In this document: piece by piece, positions 6,840-14,364 of the stretch | Numbering within the stretch: the first letter of the stretch is position 1 | Layout: every line of letters starts with the position of its first letter | NCBI GenBank assembly: GCA_034112345.1 | Contig: JAWUVN010000041.1 | Span: 1-17,289 of the forward strand | Reading direction: 5' to 3' | From: Bermanella sp034112345 | Lineage (GTDB): Bacteria > Pseudomonadota > Gammaproteobacteria > Pseudomonadales > Oceanobacteraceae | Length of the DNA stretch: 17,289 nucleotides | The notes under the pieces: model-generated | Seen by the model: only the letters and a program-made list of their open reading frames with translations | What the model was told of the DNA's origin: nothing | The model's database searches: none | Program-made: the position numbers and the translations under genes

Positions 6840-8216
6840 TTATGCTCCTTGTGCTTCAGCTTCAATGTTGGCAAGTTTATTTGGTACTTCACTGGCAACT
6901 GATGCAGGAGTACTTGATTCTGGATAAGGCTTAGCAAGTAGCTCTACCTCGTCAATACCTAAATCTTCAGCCGATTCTGGAATGCGTAAAACGTTCATTT
7001 TTTTCAGTAGCAGTGATAATCCGTATCCTGGAATAAAACCTAATAGAGCCATGATAACGGCTGATAAGCTTTGACCTAAGAAACTGATTTCTGGATTGTC
7101 ACCCATGTTAGGTGTGCCACCAGCAAATACGCCCACAAGAATCACAGCTACAAAGCCAGTAAACCCGTGAACAGCAACCGCACCTACAGCATCATCAATG
7201 CCGCGTTTTTCTAATAACTTAGCAAACCAAACAGCCACAAAGCCCATGCAAACTGCAATAATGAAGGCCAGTGAAGGGCTGTATAAATCAAGACCTGCGG
7301 CCACCGAAATAATGCCCACTAGACCACCAGACATTGTCCAAAACGGATCGCGAGTCGCAATATAACAACCAATAATACCACCAGAGAAACCCATTAATGT
7401 ATTGAAGGCAAACGCGGATAAGTTTGTGGGGGTGTTATAGATCGTGGTCCAGCCTGTGTCACCACCATTAAAGATAATGCAGCCACCAAGAAAACCAAAG
7501 AAACCAAAGATGATCATCATCAAACCGATCAATGTCATAGGCAAGCTATGAGGGGCAATGGTTTGAGCAACGCCATTAATAAATTTACCTTTACGAGCGC
7601 CTAGGTTAATCAAAACACCTAAAGTAAAGAAGCCAGCTACCGCATGAACTACGCCGGATGCACCCACATCATGGTAACCCAGTTTAGTTAACAACCAACC
7701 GTCTGGATGCCAGCCCCAAGCACCGGCTAAAATCCAAATAGCGCTGCCTAAGAAAACCGTGAGAATTAAAAATGCACTGACGCGAATCCTCTCGATCACC
7801 GCCCCGGATAATATTGAACCGGTAGTGGCACCAAACAAAGCAAAAGCGGCCCAAAAAATACCGGTACCCATATCAGATACATCCGGTCCCATACTGGCAG
7901 ACCAAGGCAATGCTGCAGATGCATCAGTGGGAATTAAGCCACCTGGAAATGCGTTATATATCCACCAACCGAATAGGTAGAAGCAAGGAATAATAACCGC
8001 GAGCGCTAATATATTCTTGATGCCAGCAGCTAATGCGTTTTTACTTCGAGATGCCCCCATTTCGTAGGCCAAAAAGCCAGCGTGAATCATCATCATAATG
8101 GCGGTACACCACCAATAAAACACCTCCATATTCATGGACTGGTGCATTTCAAACGTGCTTTGTTGAACGGCAAGCTGGGCTTGCAAGCTCTCAAGCGTTA
8201 AGGTTGTTTCGTCCAC
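6840..8216 (-). CDS. amt: Ammonium transporter (Amt family)
   Basis: A 458-residue Amt/MEP/Rh-family channel of the inner membrane. By eye against E. coli AmtB, the pore pair of histidines is present (VVH in HDVGASGVVHAVAGF, and VAVHGFTGF), as are the recruiting aspartate eight residues before the first histidine and the two gate phenylalanines (FWAAFALFG and GFFGFLGG). The position of AmtB S219 appears to be Cys (GFFGFLGGC). No signal peptide is seen; a soluble 30-residue N-terminal lead precedes the first helix. The cytosolic tail is long and acidic and lacks the usual AEHGE-type ending, so control by a PII protein may differ. The start is GTG at 8216 with AAGGAG about 7 nt upstream. It is third in the eutB-eutC-amt-small protein operon, which points to capture of ammonia from ethanolamine. 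Confidence 0.95.
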   Translation of the reverse strand: MDETTLTLESLQAQLAVQQSTFEMHQSMNMEVFYWWCTAIMMMIHAGFLAYEMGASRSKNALAAGIKNILALAVIIPCFYLFGWWIYNAFPGGLIPTDASAALPWSASMGPDVSDMGTGIFWAAFALFGATTGSILSGAVIERIRVSAFLILTVFLGSAIWILAGAWGWHPDGWLLTKLGYHDVGASGVVHAVAGFFTLGVLINLGARKGKFINGVAQTIAPHSLPMTLIGLMMIIFGFFGFLGGCIIFNGGDTGWTTIYNTPTNLSAFAFNTLMGFSGGIIGCYIATRDPFWTMSGGLVGIISVAAGLDLYSPSLAFIIAVCMGFVAVWFAKLLEKRGIDDAVGAVAVHGFTGFVAVILVGVFAGGTPNMGDNPEISFLGQSLSAVIMALLGFIPGYGLSLLLKKMNVLRIPESAEDLGIDEVELLAKPYPESSTPASVASEVPNKLANIEAEAQGA

Positions 8217-8310
8217 TGGACTCTCCTTGCTTAGGTTTTAAAAATATTCGTAATGGGGCCATTATTATTAAATTTATGTGTGCGGTGACTGGGGTTTTAT
8301 TATTGCCATA

Positions 8311-8338
8311 GTTTTTAGTTTTTAGTTTTTAGTTTTTA
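8311..8338. repeat. Four tandem copies of a 7-bp repeat at the eutC 3' end
   Basis: GTTTTTA is repeated four times without interruption (8311-8317, 8318-8324, 8325-8331, 8332-8338). The eutC stop codon (8322-8324) falls inside it. Because 7 is not a multiple of 3, a gain or loss of one unit would change the last few EutC residues. It may also act as an AT-rich spacer before amt. Confidence 0.9.
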
Positions 8339-9152
8339 CTAAAAAATTTTTTTGAGAGTGAAGGTTAGTTTTAATTGGATCACTGCGTTCTTTTAAACTG
8401 ACACCGCTTAATCCCAGTCGAGTGGATTCAGTCATTAAATACTGGGTTTTATGTGCAGCTTCTTGGTAAGACAAACCCGCAGGCCGAATATTCGAAATAC
8501 AATTTCGTTGGGCGTCGTTGCAACCTACCTTGGCATTAAAGGTTAAATACAAACCCATACTGTCGGGGCTTAATAGCCCTGGACGCTCCCCAATTAAAAC
8601 GATGATGGTTTTTGCATTTAATAGCTGTGCCACCTGGTCACCAATAGCTACTCGGCCTTGAGTACAAATACTTAGCGGGGCCATGTGTATGTTTGTATGT
8701 TTAATTATTTTTAAAAGTGCTTGTAAGAATGCACTCGCGTTTCGTTCAATGGCCGTTGACGAAAGACCATCAACAATGCAAATCGCTAAATCATATGCTT
8801 GTTCAGCTTGGTTCGATAAATGGTGACAGCTGGCTTGATTGAGCTGGCGGCCTAGGTCGGGCCGTTGTAAATAGGTGCCCCGAGTATCGGCCAGGCTGTT
8901 CAGTAGTAATGGCTGTTCAGAAGAGAATAACTCAGATGTTTGAGCATAATCATTTAACTCTTCTTCAAGCGTGCTGAACAATAAAGCGGCATCTAATGGC
9001 AAGTGCACAGCGTCTCTGGCTTGTGCGTGATTTAACTGAAACTTCAACATTTCATGAGTTGGAATAGAGCTGCCAGCTCGCCCTAGAGCAATGCGGGCAT
9101 CAGTAAACGCTTTTAATGTATGCCATGGATTTACTACCACGCTTTTAGACAT
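8322..9152 (-). CDS. eutC: Ethanolamine ammonia-lyase, small subunit
   Basis: With the ATG at 9152 the protein is 276 residues, slightly shorter than enteric EutC (about 295). The start at 9152 has GGAG 9-10 nt upstream and gives MSKSVVVNPWHTLKAFTDARIALGRAGSS, the usual EutC lead; an upstream ATG at 9167 would add five residues. Family blocks are clear: CIVDGLSSTAIERNA, GERPGLLSPDSMGLYLTF, and CISNIRPAGLSYQEAA with GLSGVSLKE near the end. EutC forms the adenosylcobalamin-dependent lyase with EutB, splitting ethanolamine to acetaldehyde and ammonia. The eutB stop lies only 1 nt upstream of the chosen ATG, so the two are translationally coupled. Confidence 0.96.
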   Translation of the reverse strand: MSKSVVVNPWHTLKAFTDARIALGRAGSSIPTHEMLKFQLNHAQARDAVHLPLDAALLFSTLEEELNDYAQTSELFSSEQPLLLNSLADTRGTYLQRPDLGRQLNQASCHHLSNQAEQAYDLAICIVDGLSSTAIERNASAFLQALLKIIKHTNIHMAPLSICTQGRVAIGDQVAQLLNAKTIIVLIGERPGLLSPDSMGLYLTFNAKVGCNDAQRNCISNIRPAGLSYQEAAHKTQYLMTESTRLGLSGVSLKERSDPIKTNLHSQKNFLVKTKN

Positions 9153-9153
9153 A

Positions 9154-10548
9154 CTATTCCGCTCCATTCATATTTAGAATGTTGTTTGAAAAAGCCCTGG
9201 GAATTTTTTCATTCAGGATGAAATTATTATCCATAATCTTCATCTTACTTAGCCAGGATTCAAACTCAGGGGCGGGCTTTAATCCCAATAATTTTCTAAT
9301 GTATAAGGCATCGTGAAATGACGTAGTTTGATAGTTAAGCATAATGTCATCGGAGCCCGGAATGCCCATGACAAAATTACAGCCTGCATTGGCCAGTAAT
9401 GTTAAAAGCGTGTCCATATCATTCTGATCAGCTTCGGCATGATTGGTGTAACACACGTCGCACCCCATGGGTAAACCTAATAGCTTTCCACAAAAATGAT
9501 CTTCTAATCCAGCTCGAGTAATTTGCTTTCCATCATATAAATATTCTGGTCCAATAAACCCAACCACAGTATTGACTAATAATGGGTTGAATTTTCTAGC
9601 CACTGCATAGGCGCGAACCTCACAGGTTTGCTGGTCTAAACCATGGTGTGCATTGGCACTTAAGCTGCTGCCTTGACCGGTTTCAAAATACATCACATTG
9701 TTGCCAACATTTCCTCGGTTTAATTCTAGAGCCGCTTGTTGTGCTTCTTGTAATGTATTTAGGTTAAATCCAAAACTGTCATTGGTGGCTTGAGTGCCCC
9801 CGATACTTTGAAAAACCAAATCCACAGGAGCGCCTTTTTCAATGCACTCAATGGTGTTGGTGACGTGGGTTAGCACGCAGGATTGTGTCGGAATTTCATA
9901 ATGCTGAATGACTTCGTCAATCATATTCAGTAATACGCTGCACTGCTGTACGTTGTCAGTAGCAGGGTTGATACCGATAACCGCATCCCCATTGGCATAT
10001 AGCAAACCATCTAAAATACTGGCGGCAATGCCTGTCATATCATCTGTAGTGTGGTTGGGCTGAAGGAGGGTAGAAAATCGATTGGGTAAACCGATCGTAT
10101 TTCGAAATTTTGTTACAACAACGCATTTTTTCGCCACTAAAATTAAATCCTGATTGCGCATTATTTTACTGACTGCAGCCACCATTTCAGGTGTTAGTCC
10201 CTGTCGAAATTCATTGATTATATGGTTATCACATTCATCGCTTAATAAAAAATTTCGAAAATCGCCAACCGTTAAGTGAGAAATTAATTTGAAATCGTCT
10301 TTGTTGTGTTCATCAAATATTAAGCGGGTTATTTCGTCTTCTTCGTAATCAATTAGTGCCTCATTAAGAAAATGCTTCAAAGGAATATCGGCTAAACAGA
10401 GCTGAGCCGCAGCTCGTTCTTTTTCTGTTTTTGCAGCAACTCCTGCCAGTACATCGCCACTTCGAAGTGGCGTGGCTTTCGCCATGACATCGGCTAGATT
10501 TTTAAATGCAAAAACTTCGTGGCCAAGATCGTATTTAAAATTAGTCAT
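9154..10548 (-). CDS. eutB: Ethanolamine ammonia-lyase, large subunit
   Basis: A 464-residue EutB, close to the 453 of E. coli. Conserved stretches are NGDAVIGINPATDN, the active-site region VVTKFRNTIGLPNR, MYFETGQGSSLSANAHHG, and CDVCYTNHAEADQND with FVMGIPGSDDIMLNYQTTSFHD. These form the TIM-barrel active site that holds ethanolamine and the adenosylcobalamin cofactor. The enzyme is cytosolic. No microcompartment shell gene, EutA reactivating factor or aldehyde dehydrogenase is in the window, so acetaldehyde must be handled by enzymes encoded elsewhere. No convincing Shine-Dalgarno precedes the ATG. eutB is the first gene of the leftward operon and is divergent from the AraC-type regulator. 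Confidence 0.97.
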   Translation of the reverse strand: MTNFKYDLGHEVFAFKNLADVMAKATPLRSGDVLAGVAAKTEKERAAAQLCLADIPLKHFLNEALIDYEEDEITRLIFDEHNKDDFKLISHLTVGDFRNFLLSDECDNHIINEFRQGLTPEMVAAVSKIMRNQDLILVAKKCVVVTKFRNTIGLPNRFSTLLQPNHTTDDMTGIAASILDGLLYANGDAVIGINPATDNVQQCSVLLNMIDEVIQHYEIPTQSCVLTHVTNTIECIEKGAPVDLVFQSIGGTQATNDSFGFNLNTLQEAQQAALELNRGNVGNNVMYFETGQGSSLSANAHHGLDQQTCEVRAYAVARKFNPLLVNTVVGFIGPEYLYDGKQITRAGLEDHFCGKLLGLPMGCDVCYTNHAEADQNDMDTLLTLLANAGCNFVMGIPGSDDIMLNYQTTSFHDALYIRKLLGLKPAPEFESWLSKMKIMDNNFILNEKIPRAFSNNILNMNGAE

Positions 10549-10574
10549 AATGTACGAGATAAACTCAATAGTCA

Positions 10575-10620
10575 GGGTCAGACGTTAAATATTTCTTACG
10601 TTATTTAATGAACGTCCTGA
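10575..10620. promoter_or_regulatory. Candidate operator between eutB and the AraC regulator
   Basis: ACGTTA occurs twice in direct orientation at 10582-10587 and 10598-10603, a 16-nt offset, with AACGT again at 10611. The outer parts TCAGACGTTAAAT and the complement of ATTTAATGAACGTCCTGA also form an imperfect inverted repeat. AraC-family activators commonly bind direct half-sites of this kind; the assignment to the neighbouring regulator is inference. No confident -10/-35 pair was found. Confidence 0.3.
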
Positions 10621-10762
10621 ACATAAATGATGTTAATCTTTCTGTTGTTTCAGTAAGGTTAGTTTAGCAAGGGCGTTAGTCAGCCATTATCAAAATATGG
10701 CAAATTTTTAAAACAGTGAAGTAAAGATACTCCTCGTATAAATGAATAAAAGCCCTTAAGTA

Positions 10763-11782
10763 GTGCGAGTTACGGCCGAAATTAAACCGCGGATATTTAT
10801 GAAACATTTTGATGCACAAAATAAAGGCGAGTCCTTATCCATTAAGATAAGTAATGATGCACATGAGCATGCGCATAATTTAAGGGATTGGCATCAGCAC
10901 TATGATCAAATCAGTTCTGGGGAATTTTATGGAAAAATTATTGAGCGATCATTAGAAGACCTGCAAATATTTCAAGAACATACTAGTCAGTCTTTAAGTC
11001 AAGATTGCTTAGTACGCGAAGACAGTTTATGGCTAGGCATCGCACCAAATCATCCGCTCTCATTTCAGGGTAGTAAGATCAATGGCTTGGGGTTAAATAC
11101 TCACGACATCATGTGTCGACCTGGAGGGATAGAGTTTGAACTTTCTACACCAAATAATTTTGATATCTATGGTGTGGTCGTGACACAAGAAAAATTATTA
11201 AGCCATGCCGAGAAACAAGGTGCTGAAATTCATTGGCAAGAAATATTACAAAATGAACGTTTAGCCATACCCACAGATACCCTTAATGGCATTAATTATT
11301 TATTGGCAAGACTGTTGGAGCCGAAGCAAAGCAATACTAATCTGACGCCTGATTACTTAACGCAAGATTTAATTCTAATGGGGTTATTAGATGTGTTAAA
11401 TAAAGAAACCCCCAATCAAAAATACCACAGTAGTTATCGCCACCGTAAAAATATCGTTAATTTAGCCAGAGAGTATTTGCACCAACACTCCAGTCGAGCC
11501 ATCACCCTAAGTGAACTCAGTGAAGCTTGCCATACCAGTACACGCACCTTGCAGAATAGCTTCGAAAGTATTTTGGGATTATCTCCCATTCAATATTTGC
11601 GTTACACCAGATTAAACGGGGTTAGGCGAGATTTAAAAGTCTCTGCGGGCAAGCACTCGGTGGGTGACGTGGCAGCCCGTTGGGGTTTTTGGCATTTAAG
11701 TCAATTTGCCAAAGACTATAAAGGGGTGTTTGGGGAGCTGCCCAGCGATACTTTGCAAGCAAGACTTTCATTTAAAGATTAA
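10763..11782 (+). CDS. eutR: AraC family transcriptional regulator, EutR-like
   Basis: A 339-residue regulator. The C-terminal third (about 228-335) is an AraC-type double helix-turn-helix: ITLSELSEACHTSTRTLQNSFESILGLSPIQYLR for the first unit and SVGDVAARWGFWHLSQFAKDYKGVFGELPSDTL for the second, where the GFWHLSQFAKDYK pattern is diagnostic. The N-terminal half (HEHAHNLRDWHQHYDQISSGEFYG onward) resembles the sensor domain of regulators found beside eutBC in pseudomonads. It is divergent from eutB across a 214-nt gap, which supports control of the eut-amt operon, perhaps with ethanolamine and cobalamin as signals as known for enteric EutR. The start is uncertain: GTG 10763, or ATG 10799 which would drop 12 residues; neither has a strong ribosome site. 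Confidence 0.83.
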   Translation: MRVTAEIKPRIFMKHFDAQNKGESLSIKISNDAHEHAHNLRDWHQHYDQISSGEFYGKIIERSLEDLQIFQEHTSQSLSQDCLVREDSLWLGIAPNHPLSFQGSKINGLGLNTHDIMCRPGGIEFELSTPNNFDIYGVVVTQEKLLSHAEKQGAEIHWQEILQNERLAIPTDTLNGINYLLARLLEPKQSNTNLTPDYLTQDLILMGLLDVLNKETPNQKYHSSYRHRKNIVNLAREYLHQHSSRAITLSELSEACHTSTRTLQNSFESILGLSPIQYLRYTRLNGVRRDLKVSAGKHSVGDVAARWGFWHLSQFAKDYKGVFGELPSDTLQARLSFKD

Positions 11783-12113
11783 AGGGATAGATCATCCAAA
11801 GGCTTATGGTTGTGTCTTTAGCATTTGTGTTTATCCATGATCTCTATCCGTGCCTCTTGAATGCTTAGGCTTAATCCACGCACCTTACCCTTTCAGCGAC
11901 TATTTCCGTGTTAGTCAGGTATAGACTCGTTCTACTTATAACCTAGATAACCCAGCAGATGTCTTTTACGTATTTAACCGCATATTGATAACTAAATGCT
12001 TTCAATTCAGCGTATACCCCCTAGGATATATGGAATACATATAATAATTTGATGAAACTACAGATAGTTGATAAATAAAACCCATCAGCAATCGAGAATG
12101 TTAAGGGAATCCC
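11783..12113. other. 331-nt intergenic region upstream of the Pxp operon
   Basis: No gene is visible. At the left end, GGATAG-ATCAT (11785-11795) can pair imperfectly with ATGATCTCTATCC (11837-11849), a possible terminator-like hairpin for the AraC gene but without a T run. The middle shows nothing I can name. The right end holds a 17-bp dyad (12027-12043), a TATAAT hexamer at 12040-12045 without a convincing -35, and AAGGGA (12103-12108) as the Shine-Dalgarno of the DUF1445 gene. Confidence 0.6.
12027..12043. promoter_or_regulatory. Dyad with LysR-type T-N11-A motif and overlapping -10
   Basis: TATATG, five bases GAATA, then CATATA form a perfect inverted repeat. It contains a T-N11-A arrangement (12029-12041) as in LysR-type operators. 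A TATAAT hexamer at 12040-12045 overlaps its right arm, about 70 nt before the first ATG of the operon, whose last visible gene is a LysR regulator. Binding is inferred, not shown. Confidence 0.4.
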
Positions 12114-12908
12114 ATGTCCACGCCACAAAACTGTACACCGCAAGAACTGCGAGCATTAATCCGCAGTGGCCAACACCAAGGGCATACCTCTGGCTGGTGC
12201 AATGGCTTTGTACAATGCAATGTGGCCATATTGCCTAAAGCCTGGGCAGATGAGTTTTTACAGTTCTGCCAATTAAACCCTAAGCCTTGCCCAGTGATTG
12301 CCATGTCTTCAAATCCCGGAGACATTAACCTGCCTAGCATCGGCCCTGATTTTGATATTCGATCAGACGTGCCCAAGTATCGCATTTGGCGTCACGGTGA
12401 ATTGGTTGATGAAGTCAGTGACATTAGCGATGTATGGCAAGACGATCTGGTGACCTTTTTATTAGGTTGCTCATTCAGTTTTGAAGAAGCATTAATGGCC
12501 GACGGCCTAGAAGTGCGTAACATCAGCGAAGGGGTCAACGTGCCCATGTATGACACCAATATACCGTGTCAGCCTGCTGGTCGTTTACATGGCAACACAG
12601 TCGTCAGCATGCGACCCTTTAAACCGGCTGATGCCATTCGTATGATTCAAATATGCTCACGCTTTCCATCTGTACACGGCGCGCCCATTCATTTTGGTGA
12701 TCCGGCGGCCATAGGTATAAACAATATTGAATCCCCCGATTACGGCGATGCTGTAACTATTAAAAAAGGCGAAGTGCCGGTATTCACCGCTTGCGGAGTG
12801 ACTCCACAAGCGGCCATTGCGGCAGCCAAGCCAGAGTTTTGTATTACGCATTCACCAGGTTGCATGGTGGTATCGGATATTCCAAATTCCAAGTTAGCGA
12901 TTTTTTAA
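12114..12908 (+). CDS. DUF1445 family protein (D-glutamate cyclase-like / putative hydro-lyase)
   Basis: A 264-residue DUF1445 (YcsI-type) protein, full length for the family. Signature stretches in order: SGWCNGFVQCNVAILP, SNPGDINLPSIGPDFDIRSD, DDLVTFLLGCSFSFEEAL, EGVNVPMYDTNIPC, VVSMRPF, HGAPIHFGDPAAIGI, GEVPVFTACGVTPQ, and ITHSPGCMVVSD. Databases often name the family putative hydro-lyase; in vertebrates DUF1445 forms part of D-glutamate cyclase (DGLUCY), which turns D-glutamate into 5-oxo-D-proline. In B. subtilis the homologue ycsI lies in the ycsF-kip (pxp) operon. Here it is the first gene of the operon, 26 nt before pxpA, with a good Shine-Dalgarno (AAGGGA). The VFTACG stretch has Thr where many relatives have Trp. 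Cyclase activity is inferred from family and context. Confidence 0.9.
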   Translation: MSTPQNCTPQELRALIRSGQHQGHTSGWCNGFVQCNVAILPKAWADEFLQFCQLNPKPCPVIAMSSNPGDINLPSIGPDFDIRSDVPKYRIWRHGELVDEVSDISDVWQDDLVTFLLGCSFSFEEALMADGLEVRNISEGVNVPMYDTNIPCQPAGRLHGNTVVSMRPFKPADAIRMIQICSRFPSVHGAPIHFGDPAAIGINNIESPDYGDAVTIKKGEVPVFTACGVTPQAAIAAAKPEFCITHSPGCMVVSDIPNSKLAIF

Positions 12909-12934
12909 TCGGCAATTTATTAAGGACAAATATC

Positions 12935-13666
12935 ATGGCGTTATTATTAAATTGTGATTTGGGTGAAAGCTTTGGCTCATGGACCATGGGCGTAGACCAA
13001 GCGGTGTTTCCTCATATTAATCAAGCCAACATTGCTTGCGGGTTTCATGCAGGTGATCCGCTTATTATGATGAATACCTTGGCATTGGCCAAAACTCACG
13101 GCGTAACCGTGGGCGCTCACCCAGCCTACCCCGACCTTGTGGGCTTTGGACGCCGCAGCATGAACTGCAGCGAAGCCGAAATCATTGCCCTTGTGCTGTA
13201 TCAAATCAGCGCATTAGATGGTTTAGCGAATAGCCAAAGCATCATCATGGAATACGTAAAACCTCACGGCGCACTGTATAACGACATGATGGCAAAACCC
13301 GCTGTGCGTTTGGCCATCATGAAAGCTGTATCCAAATTCCATCGGCCGGTTAAATTAATGCTGCAAGCCACACAAGACTTTGTGCAACACGAACAAGAAG
13401 CCGCAGAACAGGGCATCGATTTATTATTCGAAGCCTTTGCTGACCGCTGTTACGCAGACGATGGAAAATTATTATCCCGTGCATTGCCCGGTGCCGTTCA
13501 CAGTAAAGAAAAAATGCTGGCGCAAGTTAAGCAATTAAATGAACAAGGCACCATCACCTCGGTCAGTGGCAATACACTGAACATTAAAGCCGATTCATTA
13601 TGCGTACATGGTGACAACCTAGACGGTGTAAATGCCATTGCTGAAATTAAAGCGCTGATTAGCTAA
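12935..13666 (+). CDS. pxpA: 5-oxoprolinase subunit A (LamB/YcsF family)
   Basis: A 243-residue PxpA. The true start is the ATG at 12935, preceded by AAGGA 9 nt upstream and giving the classic N-terminus MALLLNCDLGESFGSW; the open frame extends further upstream only as overlap with the DUF1445 gene. Other hallmarks are NIACGFHAGDP, GAHPAYPDLVGFGRRSM, EYVKPHGALYND, EAFADRCYADDGKLLSRALPGAVH and LCVHGDN. With PxpB and PxpC it makes the prokaryotic 5-oxoprolinase, which uses ATP to open 5-oxoproline to glutamate in the cytosol; residues in the NxxCGFHAGDP and HGALY motifs are thought to be in the active site. Its stop overlaps the pxpB start by 1 nt (TAATG). Confidence 0.96.
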   Translation: MALLLNCDLGESFGSWTMGVDQAVFPHINQANIACGFHAGDPLIMMNTLALAKTHGVTVGAHPAYPDLVGFGRRSMNCSEAEIIALVLYQISALDGLANSQSIIMEYVKPHGALYNDMMAKPAVRLAIMKAVSKFHRPVKLMLQATQDFVQHEQEAAEQGIDLLFEAFADRCYADDGKLLSRALPGAVHSKEKMLAQVKQLNEQGTITSVSGNTLNIKADSLCVHGDNLDGVNAIAEIKALIS

Positions 13667-14364
13667 TGAACATACATGTAGCATCTGAGAATTCATTAAT
13701 CGTCTATTTTGGTGAGCAAGTCAGCCAAGGTATCAGCGATGATATTTTACGGGTCAGCACATTTTTAAGCGCTCACATTGGCCATGAACTAATTGACCTT
13801 GTGCCCAGCTACGCATCGATTCTTGTGATATTTAATCCATTAAAAACCGATCACCTGCACGTACGAAAAATCATTCGCGAAGCGAAACAATCGGTTCACA
13901 ATCGAAACTTAGAAAGCACCAACAAAACCGTACAACTGCCCGTTTATTATGGCGAAGAAGCCGGACCCGATCTAAACAGGCTGGCAGCTAATGCTGGCTT
14001 AACCGTTGAGCAAGTGATCAGGCTGCATCAATCTATAGAGTACCGCGTATACGCCATTGGCTTTGCACCGGGTTTTGCTTACCTAGGCGAAGTAGATGAA
14101 CGAATCGCCGCACCACGATTATCCACGCCCCGTAAAAAAGTACCCAAGGGCGCGGTGGCCATAGCTGATCGTCAAACCGCGGTTTATCCGGCGCAAAGCC
14201 CCGGCGGTTGGAACCTTATTGGTCTATGCCCAACTGATATGTTCAACCCTAGTAGTGATCCCATTATGCCTGTGAGTGTGGGCGACAAAATCCAATTCAC
14301 AGAAATTAATCGTGAACAGTTTTTAAAATTGGGTGGGGAAATACCTCAAGGAGCCATTGAATAA
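13666..14364 (+). CDS. pxpB: 5-oxoprolinase subunit B (KipI family)
   Basis: A 232-residue KipI-type protein of usual length. It opens with a short beta domain (ENSLIVYFGEQVSQGI) and ends in the conserved cyclophilin-like half: YRVYAIGFAPGFAYLGEVDE, the TPRKKVPKGAVAIADRQTAVYP segment, and QSPGGWNLIG. KipI was first named as an inhibitor of sporulation kinase KinA in B. subtilis; its general role is now as a subunit of the ATP-dependent 5-oxoprolinase with PxpA and PxpC. Both ends overlap the neighbouring genes by 1 nt, so the three subunits are probably made in balanced amounts. Confidence 0.96.
   Translation: MNIHVASENSLIVYFGEQVSQGISDDILRVSTFLSAHIGHELIDLVPSYASILVIFNPLKTDHLHVRKIIREAKQSVHNRNLESTNKTVQLPVYYGEEAGPDLNRLAANAGLTVEQVIRLHQSIEYRVYAIGFAPGFAYLGEVDERIAAPRLSTPRKKVPKGAVAIADRQTAVYPAQSPGGWNLIGLCPTDMFNPSSDPIMPVSVGDKIQFTEINREQFLKLGGEIPQGAIE

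Noticed and set aside
6701..6937. 78-codon - strand frame across the amt end
   Set aside because: It overlaps amt and the 54-residue gene in a different frame, lacks a ribosome site, and has a Cys/His/Trp-rich random-looking composition.
8217..8321. Sigma-54 promoter before amt
   Set aside because: TGGC occurrences on the - strand lack a GC at the required -12 spacing.
11785..11849. Terminator of the AraC regulator gene
   Set aside because: The stem is imperfect, the loop is over 40 nt and no T run follows; mentioned only in the intergenic entry.
12791..12934. Upstream extension of the pxpA frame
   Set aside because: It overlaps the DUF1445 gene in another frame; the family N-terminus and Shine-Dalgarno place the start at 12935.
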